A DNA stretch of 64,000 nt, taken from assembly GCA_964565615.1 (NCBI GenBank), contig CAZMFO010000002.1:1-64000 (forward strand), read 5' to 3'. A program made the position numbers and the translations under genes. The notes beneath the pieces were generated by a model, which did not search any database, was not told where the DNA came from, and was given only the letters and a program-made list of their open reading frames with translations. This document shows positions 57,767-64,000 of this stretch, in pieces; within the stretch, counting starts at the first letter, position 1, and every line of letters starts with the position of its first letter. Source of the DNA: HK-STAS-PATE-36 sp964565615 (GTDB taxonomy: Bacteria > Patescibacteriota > Saccharimonadia > Saccharimonadales > JAGQNJ01).

Positions 57767-58059
57767 ATATAACGATGAACATATATCAACTATGTCTGGA
57801 ATTGCAAAACTGTCTATCAAAAGCACTACAGGTTACTAAATAAGTATTGATGTTGCGTGCATATTTATCGTCAAACAGTTCAAAAAACAGATATAAACAT
57901 GGTGTTATTATAACAATAATAAAGTACTAGCATTTTAATACTAGCTTGTATATACTATCTATTTGTAAGGTGGCTTTTTGCCGAGGTGTGTTATAAAACA
58001 CACTTATTAGTACCGTTTGAATGTATTTGCGAGAACATTAAAGCGGTACTTTTTATTTT
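57767..58059 (+). other. Non-coding thrS upstream region, hairpin-rich
   Basis: About 290 nt without a credible coding frame. TATACT at 57951-57956 could be a -10. After it come the hairpin GTGTGTT-ATA-AAACACAC (57986-58003) and a long terminator: 58009-58024 with 58035-58050 (AGTACCG...CGGTACT), then a T-rich run to 58059. The terminator lies just before the thrS promoter. It could be an attenuator-type leader, a separate small RNA, or only insulation. Confidence 0.5.
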
Positions 58060-58078
58060 ACCTCTGTTAAATATAGTG

Positions 58079-58084
58079 TATTAT
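58079..58084 (+). promoter_or_regulatory. -10 element of thrS, leaderless-type
   Basis: TATTAT, 7 nt before the ATG at 58092, with no ribosome binding site. Confidence 0.5.
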
Positions 58085-58091
58085 AGAGTTA

Positions 58092-59936
58092 ATGAGTGAG
58101 ATAAAAGATAATTTGTACGCTATGAGGCACTCGTTGGCGCATATTATGGCGACAGCAATTCAGCAAAAGTGGCCAGACGCCAAATTTGGTGTAGGCCCAG
58201 TGGTAGAAAATGGGTTTTATTACGATGTTGATCTTGGCGAAGTAAAGATTTCGGAAGAAGATTTTGCGACATTAGAAAAAGTGATGCACAAAATAATTAA
58301 AGCTAACGATACTTTTGAAAAATTTGAATTGCCGATAGATAAAGCAATTGACTGGGCAGAGGAAAATAACCAACCTTATAAGCAAGAATTGTTAAATGAC
58401 TTAAAGCGCTCCGGAACGACACTAGCCAAAGATCTTGATAAAGATGAACTTGGAGCAATCGCTGGCGAAGATTCGGCAGTCAAAAAAGTCTCCTTTTATA
58501 AAAACGGCGGTTTTACTGATTTATGTCGAGGGCCACACATAGAGAGTACTGGCAATGTTGGCGCATTTAAGTTAATGCGTGTCAGTGGTGCGTATTGGCG
58601 TGGTAAAGAAGATAATCCGCAAATGCAACGCATCTACGGTGTAGCGTTCAAAACAGACAAAGAACTTCGAACATATTTGAATATGCTCGAGGAAGCTAAA
58701 AAGCGCGATCATCGTAAGCTTGGCCAAGAACTAGATTTGTTTACCTTTTCTGATATGGTTGGTGGTGGCTTAACCTTATGGACTCCAAAAGGGACTTATT
58801 TAAGAAGAGGGCTGGATAACTTTATTCAAGAAATGCGTGATGAATATGGTTATCAGGAAGTAACATCGCCTCATATTACTAAAAAAGAACTGTTCGAAAC
58901 GAGTGGGCATTGGGCAAAATTTTCTGAAGAGTTGTTTAAGATAAAGACCAGAGAAGGGCACGAGTTTGCTATGAAGCCAATGAGTTGTCCAATGCACGCA
59001 CAGATTTACGCTAGTCGTCCACGCTCGTACCGCGAGCTACCTATTAGATACAGAGAAACGGCTTTTGTATATCGTGATGAGCAAAGTGGCGAGTTGGCTG
59101 GTTTGTCTAGAGTTCGGTGTATTACGCAAGATGATGCACATGTATTTTGTCGGACCGGTCAAGTAGTAGGGGAGGCTCTTAAAATTTGGGATATTGTTGA
59201 CCGGTTTTATAAGACGCTGGGCTTTAGTGATTTGAGGGTTCGATTTTCTACCCATAGCAAAGATGAAATGGCATCGTACGCTGGTAGCGAACAAGATTGG
59301 CTAACGGCAGAAAGCCAGCTACTTGAGATAATTAAAGATAAAGTGGGTGATAATTATGCGTTGGGCGTTGGAGAGGCAGCATTTTATGGTCCAAAAATAG
59401 ATTTTATGTCGCGTGATGCACTTGGTAGAGAATGGCAGGTTGCGACCATACAGCTAGATTTTAATCAACCAGAGAGCTTTAATTTAACTTGTGCAAACGA
59501 AAAGGGTGATGATGAGCGAATCTTGATGATTCATGCTGCCATTATGGGTTCGATAGAACGATTTTTGAGCGTTTATATTGAACATACGGCTGGTAGGTTT
59601 CCTATTTGGCTTGCATCCGAACAGCTTAGAATAATTACTGTTAATCAAGAAGAAGAAACGGTGGCTTTTGCTGAAGGTATTGTTAAAAAAGCTAAAGAAT
59701 TGGGTGTTAGGGTTTATTTGGATAACGATAACGAATCCGTTGGCAAGAAAATACGCCAAGCCGAACTCCAAAAAGTGCCACTATCTATTGTGATAGGTCA
59801 AAAAGAGATAGATTCAGGCGAAGTTACGCCGAGGGTACGACAAGATTTGGAAGCCTCAGGCAGTTACGGAAAAACTATTAAAGCAGAGCAGTTGCTAAGC
59901 ACTGTTGTAGAGGACTCAACAAAGCGCAAAAAATGA
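58092..59936 (+). CDS. thrS: Threonyl-tRNA synthetase without TGS domain
   Basis: 614 aa. It begins directly with the editing domain (RHSLAHIMATAIQ, the His-x3-His motif; later TDLCRGPHIESTG with Cys and His), so the ~60-residue N-terminal TGS domain of typical ThrRS is absent. The class II catalytic core follows: YQEVTSPHI, KPMSCPMHAQIYASRPRSYRELP, RVRCITQDDAHVF, VGEAAFYGPKIDF and the motif 3 GSIERFL, then the anticodon-binding domain. It would charge tRNA-Thr(CGU) encoded at 47.2 kb. Confidence 0.95.
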   Translation: MSEIKDNLYAMRHSLAHIMATAIQQKWPDAKFGVGPVVENGFYYDVDLGEVKISEEDFATLEKVMHKIIKANDTFEKFELPIDKAIDWAEENNQPYKQELLNDLKRSGTTLAKDLDKDELGAIAGEDSAVKKVSFYKNGGFTDLCRGPHIESTGNVGAFKLMRVSGAYWRGKEDNPQMQRIYGVAFKTDKELRTYLNMLEEAKKRDHRKLGQELDLFTFSDMVGGGLTLWTPKGTYLRRGLDNFIQEMRDEYGYQEVTSPHITKKELFETSGHWAKFSEELFKIKTREGHEFAMKPMSCPMHAQIYASRPRSYRELPIRYRETAFVYRDEQSGELAGLSRVRCITQDDAHVFCRTGQVVGEALKIWDIVDRFYKTLGFSDLRVRFSTHSKDEMASYAGSEQDWLTAESQLLEIIKDKVGDNYALGVGEAAFYGPKIDFMSRDALGREWQVATIQLDFNQPESFNLTCANEKGDDERILMIHAAIMGSIERFLSVYIEHTAGRFPIWLASEQLRIITVNQEEETVAFAEGIVKKAKELGVRVYLDNDNESVGKKIRQAELQKVPLSIVIGQKEIDSGEVTPRVRQDLEASGSYGKTIKAEQLLSTVVEDSTKRKK

Positions 59937-60205
59937 ATAAATTTACAAAAATTGGTATTATTTGTTTTATTATTGCGGGTTTGGCAATGGTTATGTTGCC
60001 ACTAAGCGTTATTCCTGCATATAATTTGGCCGATAATACTGTCGTCAGCAAAGAAAGTGCCTTACGGCAGCTCGACCAGATAAAATTAATAACTAATATC
60101 TTAATAAGTATGTCGTGGATGTTGCCAATTTTAGGCACCTCATTGATTATTTTTGGTGTATCAAAAAAGAAGAGCACTAAAAAAAGTACAAAAAAATCTA
60201 AATAA
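59933..60205 (+). CDS. Small two-TM protein, unknown
   Basis: 90 aa. TM helices at about 6-28 and 58-77, extracytoplasmic loop between, and a strongly basic Lys/Ser/Thr tail (KKKSTKKSTKKSK). Overlaps the thrS stop by 4 bp (ATGA). Confidence 0.65.
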   Translation: MNKFTKIGIICFIIAGLAMVMLPLSVIPAYNLADNTVVSKESALRQLDQIKLITNILISMSWMLPILGTSLIIFGVSKKKSTKKSTKKSK

Positions 60206-60241
60206 GCTGACTTATAATACTGTTGTTAATAATAGCGGTGG

Positions 60242-60247
60242 TATAAT
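60242..60247 (+). promoter_or_regulatory. Extended -10 promoter, leaderless-type
   Basis: TGG-TATAAT, 7 nt before the ATG at 60255. Confidence 0.55.
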
Positions 60248-60254
60248 GTTCAAG

Positions 60255-60848
60255 ATGAGAAAAGAGGTAATCGCAACAGACATTGATGAGGTGTTGTTTC
60301 CATTTGTAGAGACATTCTCTGGGTGGCACAATCAAGAATACGGGACTAACTTGAGTAGAGATGATTTTAATAGTTATGAGTTTAACGATACTTTAGGTGT
60401 TTCGGTTCCAGAGACTGTTCATCGAGTTCATCAGTTTTTGTCTATGGATCATCATCTTCAAGGTGTTGAGCCACTTGAGCATTCTATGTCGGCCGTTGCT
60501 AAACTTAGCGAAGTATATGGTTTAAAGGCAGTTACTGCCAGGCGTCCTCAATTTGAAGGGACTACCTCCGAATACATTTTGCATTATTTTGAGCGAAATA
60601 TAGGCGAAGTAACATTAGTAGGCACTAAAGCGACAATGGGTGAGGCTAGATCAAAAGCGGAGGTTTGTACTGAACTTGGAGCTATTGCCCTGATAGATGA
60701 TTCTATCGAACATGTTAGAGGTTGTGCAGAGGTTGGTGTTAGAGGTATATTATTCGGTGACTATCCATGGAACAGGGGTGATTTATTGCCTGACGGCGTA
60801 ATACGACATACTAATTGGGTCGGAGTTTTGAGGCATTTTGGTGTTTGA
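60255..60848 (+). CDS. HAD-family 5'-nucleotidase-like protein
   Basis: 197 aa from ATG 60255. Motif I ATDIDEVLFPF (Asp-x-Asp), motif II TARRP, a Lys-bearing segment and motif IV IALIDDSIEHV form a complete HAD active site of the NT5C (deoxyribonucleotidase) type. Likely dephosphorylates nucleotides in salvage. Its end overlaps the next gene. Confidence 0.75.
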   Translation: MRKEVIATDIDEVLFPFVETFSGWHNQEYGTNLSRDDFNSYEFNDTLGVSVPETVHRVHQFLSMDHHLQGVEPLEHSMSAVAKLSEVYGLKAVTARRPQFEGTTSEYILHYFERNIGEVTLVGTKATMGEARSKAEVCTELGAIALIDDSIEHVRGCAEVGVRGILFGDYPWNRGDLLPDGVIRHTNWVGVLRHFGV

Positions 60849-61152
60849 TAAACAGAATTTTCGGCAAGAAGTAGAAGCTTTGGTGTCTCAAATCCCAAAG
60901 GGTAGGGCAATGACTTATGGGCAGATCGCAGGGCTTTGTGGAAGTCCAAAGTCTGCCAGAATCGTTGGTGGAATTGCACATTTCGGCAACCCGGAGTTAC
61001 CATGGCATCGGGTAGTTAATAAAAATGGCGGTTTAGCGTCTGGTTATCCAGGGGGCAAGGAGGGGCATAAGCAAGTGCTTGAACAAGAAGGCTACGAAGT
61101 TAATGATTATAAGGTAGATATAAAAAGGACAATTTGGTGGCCAAAACAATAA
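60841..61152 (+). CDS. Alkyltransferase-like protein (ATL)
   Basis: 103 aa from GTG 60841. It has the MGMT C-terminal fold (IPKGRAMTYGQIAGLCGSPKSARIVGGI) but the reactive Cys of PCHRV is Trp (PWHRVV), the hallmark of ATL proteins. These bind O6-alkylguanine, flip it out and flag the lesion for nucleotide excision repair without removing the alkyl group. Overlaps the genes on both sides. Confidence 0.9.
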   Translation: MFDKQNFRQEVEALVSQIPKGRAMTYGQIAGLCGSPKSARIVGGIAHFGNPELPWHRVVNKNGGLASGYPGGKEGHKQVLEQEGYEVNDYKVDIKRTIWWPKQ

Positions 61153-61913
61153 GCCCTTTAGTAGTTATTGTTGGCGAGACGGCTAGCGGTAAAAGTGATC
61201 TAGCGATGTTGTTGGCACAACAATTTAATGGTGAGATTATTTCGGCTGATTCGCGAGCAATCTATCGTGGTATGGATATCGGTACAGCAAAGCCTTCTCG
61301 GCTAGACCAAGCAAAAATAAAGCATCATTTAATAGATATTATTAATCCAGATGAACGCTATTCGGCTCTTCAATTCAAGGCTGATGCCTTGAAGGCTATT
61401 GATGATATTGCAAGTCGTAGGAAATTGCCTATTTTGGTAGGAGGAACAGGCTTATATGTCGACTCGGTTATTTTTGATTATCAGTTTGAAGGCGATAAAA
61501 ATATACGGAGTAAAGTTAATCCACGCCACGCATTGCCAAGTAAGCATATTAAGCAGTTAAAAAAGATGCGAGATAATACTTTAGTCATTGGTATTTTAAG
61601 AAGTAGAGACGAGTTGGACATCAGGATAGAACAGCGTATTTCAACAATGATAAACGATGGTTTGATTGATGAGGTATCTAGACTGGCTGATAAATACGGT
61701 ACAGATATTGAGCCAATGACGGGTATAGGATACAAAACTTTTGTGAAGTACCTAAGAGGAGGAATCGGTATTAACCAAGCTAAAGAGGAGTTTATTCGAG
61801 GTGATAAATTACTCGCAAAGCGCCAACGAACATGGTTTAAGCGTAATAAAAGTATTCATTGGATTAACGAACAGAGCCAAGCCGTTGAGCTTGTAACAAC
61901 ACTATTGAAATAA
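61134..61913 (+). CDS. miaA: tRNA dimethylallyltransferase MiaA
   Basis: 259 aa. P-loop GETASGKSDLA, DSRAIYRGMDIGTAKP, GGTGLYVDSVIF and KRQRTWFKRN are the MiaA motifs. It adds isopentenyl to A37 of tRNAs reading UNN codons. The protein is ~40-50 residues shorter than E. coli MiaA because the inserted helical domain is reduced. Start GTG 61134. Confidence 0.94.
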   Translation: MVAKTISPLVVIVGETASGKSDLAMLLAQQFNGEIISADSRAIYRGMDIGTAKPSRLDQAKIKHHLIDIINPDERYSALQFKADALKAIDDIASRRKLPILVGGTGLYVDSVIFDYQFEGDKNIRSKVNPRHALPSKHIKQLKKMRDNTLVIGILRSRDELDIRIEQRISTMINDGLIDEVSRLADKYGTDIEPMTGIGYKTFVKYLRGGIGINQAKEEFIRGDKLLAKRQRTWFKRNKSIHWINEQSQAVELVTTLLK

Positions 61914-61930
61914 ATTGTATTCTTTTCTGG

Positions 61931-61936
61931 TACAAT
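61931..61936 (+). promoter_or_regulatory. Extended -10 promoter, leaderless-type
   Basis: TGG-TACAAT, 6 nt before the ATG at 61943. Confidence 0.5.
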
Positions 61937-61942
61937 AAAACT

Positions 61943-62548
61943 ATGGTTGAACAACTGTTTGGGTCGAAAACTAGGGTGAAGCTGTTGCAGTTATTTTTAT
62001 CTAATCCTAATCGGTCCTTTTATGTCCGAGAAATAACACGAAAGATTGACGAACAAATTAACTCGGTTCGCAGAGAACTAGCTAATTTGTTGAGTATCGG
62101 AATAATATCCTCAGATAATAACAATAACAAATTGTATTATGAGGTTAATCAAAAGTATGAACATTACCATGCATTATCTAGCATTTTTGGTAAGGGGTCT
62201 GCCACACAGATTGCTAATGATGAGGGTGTAAGTAGCGAAGGCGACGATGTCGCAGAGCTTAAGAAGACAGGCAATATAGAAGCAGTAGTTTTGACAGGTC
62301 AGTTTACTAGAGACGAATCCTCTGGTATTGATATGTTGGTCATAGGAGATGTTAATCAGTCTAAGTTGAGCAGGTATATTTCTCAACTAGAGAAAAAAGA
62401 GGGCAAGGACATTAGATATGCTGTTTTTCTGCCGAGTGAATTTGAATATCGTCAGCAGATTAATGATAGATTTTTGACTAATTTGTTGGTATCAAAAAAA
62501 CAAATTTTAATTGATAAGAAAAGTCGTTTTAGTAAGAAAGGTAGTTAG
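61943..62548 (+). CDS. Winged-helix regulator with degenerate nucleotidyltransferase-like domain
   Basis: 201 aa. N-terminal wHTH (SKTRVKLLQLFLSNPNRSFYVREITRKIDEQINSVRRELANL) similar to ArsR/HTH_20 types, and a C-terminal domain (VVLTGQFTRDESSGIDMLVIGDV) that resembles a Pol-beta-type nucleotidyltransferase without the usual Gly-Ser-x-Asp-x-Asp set. Such fusions occur in several CPR lineages. Target genes unknown; followed 2 nt later by the MBL-fold gene. Confidence 0.7.
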   Translation: MVEQLFGSKTRVKLLQLFLSNPNRSFYVREITRKIDEQINSVRRELANLLSIGIISSDNNNNKLYYEVNQKYEHYHALSSIFGKGSATQIANDEGVSSEGDDVAELKKTGNIEAVVLTGQFTRDESSGIDMLVIGDVNQSKLSRYISQLEKKEGKDIRYAVFLPSEFEYRQQINDRFLTNLLVSKKQILIDKKSRFSKKGS

Positions 62549-62550
62549 GT

Positions 62551-63180
62551 ATGGAGTTTCAGTATTTTGGTGGAAATTGTGTTCGGATTTTAACAAAAGA
62601 TGTGTCGGTTGTTGTTGATGATAACTTATCCGAGCTAGGTCAAAAGAGTCAAGCTAAAATGGGCGACATATTGATTTATTCAGGAGCACATTCAGAGCCA
62701 AGCGTAGAAGCAAAGATGGTTATTGATCAACCGGGAGAATACGAAGTTTCAAAAATGTCTATAATTGGTCTTTCTGCTAGAGCTCATATGGATGAGGAGG
62801 GACATAAAACAGCAACTGTTTATAAGCTCGTTGCCGAAGATATTAAGGTACTTATTGTGGGGCATATTTACCCTGATTTATCAGAAGCCCAGCTTGAGAC
62901 GATCGGGCTAATTGATATTATGGTCATACCGGTAGGTGGGAACGGATATACTTTAGATGGTGTCGGGGCATTAAAGATTATCAAGAGCATAGAGCCAAAG
63001 GTGATTATTCCCGTACACTATGCCGATAAACAGTTAAATTATCCTGTTGCACAACAAGAGTTAGGTGTATTTCTGCATAGTTTAGGTATGGAGCCCAAGG
63101 AGTCTCTGGCTAAGTTTAAGGTTAAAAGTGGCGACCTGCTTGATATTGCTACTTATGTTGTAGTTCTGGAGCGACAGTAA
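62551..63180 (+). CDS. MBL-fold (UlaG-like) protein, divergent
   Basis: 209 aa. Start MEFQYFGGNCVRI, IDQPGEYEVSKMSIIG and VIIPVHYADKQ fit the L-ascorbate-6-phosphate lactonase-like branch of the metallo-beta-lactamase fold. The His-x-His-x-Asp-His metal motif is not seen (the region reads YSGAHSEPS), so activity is doubtful. Co-transcribed with the wHTH gene. Confidence 0.7.
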   Translation: MEFQYFGGNCVRILTKDVSVVVDDNLSELGQKSQAKMGDILIYSGAHSEPSVEAKMVIDQPGEYEVSKMSIIGLSARAHMDEEGHKTATVYKLVAEDIKVLIVGHIYPDLSEAQLETIGLIDIMVIPVGGNGYTLDGVGALKIIKSIEPKVIIPVHYADKQLNYPVAQQELGVFLHSLGMEPKESLAKFKVKSGDLLDIATYVVVLERQ

Positions 63181-63259
63181 CCTCTCGAAGCCCATTTGGG
63201 TAGTTATTATATTCTAGTATAGCGTAGAGTGCTTCTCTAAACAGTTTTTTGAGGAGCAT

Positions 63260-63457
63260 CTAATTAATTGTAATAACACCTTTTTTCTTAAGGGTACGAA
63301 TTGCTTGTGTGCTTAACTTCATTTTTGCTTTTTTGCCATCAATAACTAAGGTTTTTGTTTGAAGATTGGGCTTCCAGACTTTTTTGGTGTGTCGTTGCGA
63401 GAAGCTAATGTTGCTCCCAAATTGCTTGCCCTTACCAGTTAATTCACATTTTTGCAT
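63260..63457 (-). CDS. rpmB: 50S ribosomal protein L28
   Basis: 65 aa. MQKCELTGKGKQFGSNISFSQRHTKKVWKPNLQ and the C-terminal STQAIRTLKKKGVI are L28. A TACAAT box on the minus strand ends 11 nt before the ATG, leaving a very short leader. Confidence 0.95.
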   Translation of the reverse strand: MQKCELTGKGKQFGSNISFSQRHTKKVWKPNLQTKTLVIDGKKAKMKLSTQAIRTLKKKGVITIN

Positions 63458-63536
63458 AACAGGGGTATATTGTACACACTTAGTTTCTTTAAGTCAACTA
63501 TAATAAGATAGGAATAACTGATATACTAGAATTGTA

Positions 63537-64000
63537 ATGATTGCAGAACTTGGTTTAATAGGGGTGGCGGTTTTTTTACTAATGCTAATAATCTCTTTGA
63601 GTTTTCATGAGGCGATGCATGCTTTTGCTTCTCATTGGCTTGGCGATACAACCGCTAAAGATTTGGGACGGTTAACACTTAATCCATTAAAACATATAGA
63701 CCCATTTACAACATTCATTTTGCCTTTGTTCTTATTATTGCTAGGATTGCCTCCGTTTTTGATTGCTAAACCAGTGCCATTTAATCCGTATAGGGTTAAA
63801 TATGGTGATTATGGAGCGGCATTGGTAGGCATTGCTGGGCCGTTAAGTAATTTTTTGTTAGCTTTAGTTGGAGTATCCGTAGTACGACTCTTGGGCGTTG
63901 CTGTTGGTACAACAATGTATTCATTTTGTAGCTTATTCATTCAACTTAACATAGCAGTTTTTGTGTTCAATATGATTCCATTCCCGCCACTTGATGGATC
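63537..64000 (+). CDS. Site-2 protease family (M50) metalloprotease, truncated by the window end
   Basis: The first 154 residues are present. Zinc motif FHEAMHAFASHWLGD (His-Glu-x-x-His) in the first membrane region, and FNMIPFPPLDGS with the third-ligand Asp at the edge. This is the short YwhC/SpoIVFB-like branch of intramembrane proteases. The 3' end lies beyond the window. Confidence 0.9.
   Translation, partial: MIAELGLIGVAVFLLMLIISLSFHEAMHAFASHWLGDTTAKDLGRLTLNPLKHIDPFTTFILPLFLLLLGLPPFLIAKPVPFNPYRVKYGDYGAALVGIAGPLSNFLLALVGVSVVRLLGVAVGTTMYSFCSLFIQLNIAVFVFNMIPFPPLDG

Noticed and set aside
57767..58091. thrS leader as a T-box riboswitch
   Set aside because: The 14-nt T-box consensus around GGTGGNACCGCG is not present; only a terminator with a partly similar AGTACCG arm is seen.
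1..64000. Recoding of TGA as glycine (as in Absconditabacteria and Gracilibacteria)
   Set aside because: Conserved proteins such as TruB, the SGNH hydrolase partner genes and NrdR-region genes read correctly with TGA as stop, and TGA ends several genes with proper family length.

Overview
The window looks like a chromosomal segment of a Candidatus Saccharibacteria (TM7) or closely related Patescibacteria/CPR genome. The evidence is a compact, AT-rich layout, TGA used as an ordinary stop, short versions of core proteins (FtsK 712 aa, ThrRS without a TGS domain, MiaA 259 aa), a complete type IV pilus locus, a class of surface proteins typical of these episymbionts, and little sign of biosynthetic pathways. 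The phylum call is inference from gene content; no 16S rRNA is present.

Layout. 1-8.7 kb: RNA metabolism and translation (DHH-like protein, truB, rpsO, pnp, a family-4 uracil-DNA glycosylase without its iron-sulfur cysteines, RNase J). 8.8-11.9 kb: a large lectin/GLUG surface protein whose 3' end has a different strand composition, and a small gene with a strong promoter. 12-16 kb: ftsK and a membrane-anchored metzincin (DUF3152-like). 15.8-21.2 kb: rpsF-ssb-rpsR, a LysA-like decarboxylase, efp, a HExxH protein, tlyA and a class-A-like serine hydrolase. 21.2-23.7 kb: a Crp/Fnr regulator with a near-consensus CRP box next to its own promoter, a PH-domain protein, ychF. 23.8-29.8 kb: a surface cluster (collagen-like tail-fibre-type protein, SGNH hydrolase, two membrane/secreted proteins). 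29.8-42.8 kb: type IV pilus genes pilM-N-O-(small)-B-T-C-pilin, prepilin peptidase, three pseudopilins and a PilX-like protein with a large C-terminal domain behind a proline linker. The pilus locus is interrupted by a REP-type Y1 transposase (RAYT) flanked by palindromes, with a third copy 26 kb away next to the lectin gene.

42.9-47.3 kb: xerC/D, ndk, tRNA-Arg, a PH-domain membrane protein, a parvulin-type foldase, an RRM protein, tRNA-Asp and tRNA-Thr. 47.28-52.45 kb: a 5.17-kb island inserted between tRNA-Thr(CGU) and tRNA-Gly(CCC), bounded by a GCTCCA direct repeat. It consists of two abutting cassettes. One is a large serine recombinase inside 137-bp inverted repeats. The other is a PurB-HAD fusion plus a P-loop kinase inside 255-bp inverted repeats. 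The repeats meet at an inverted copy of the same hexamer, an arrangement compatible with excision of the whole island or inversion of either half. This is the best candidate for an undescribed system here.

52.5-64 kb: a GT2 glycosyltransferase, nrdR, a strongly expressed-looking structured ncRNA candidate, tgt, a Nudix hydrolase, tRNA-Val, a hairpin-rich thrS upstream region ending in a terminator, thrS, a HAD nucleotidase, an alkyltransferase-like protein, miaA, a wHTH/nucleotidyltransferase-like protein, an MBL-fold protein, rpmB and the start of a site-2 protease running off the end. A recurrent theme is probable leaderless transcription: at least thirteen genes have a -10 element ending 6-7 nt before the start codon.
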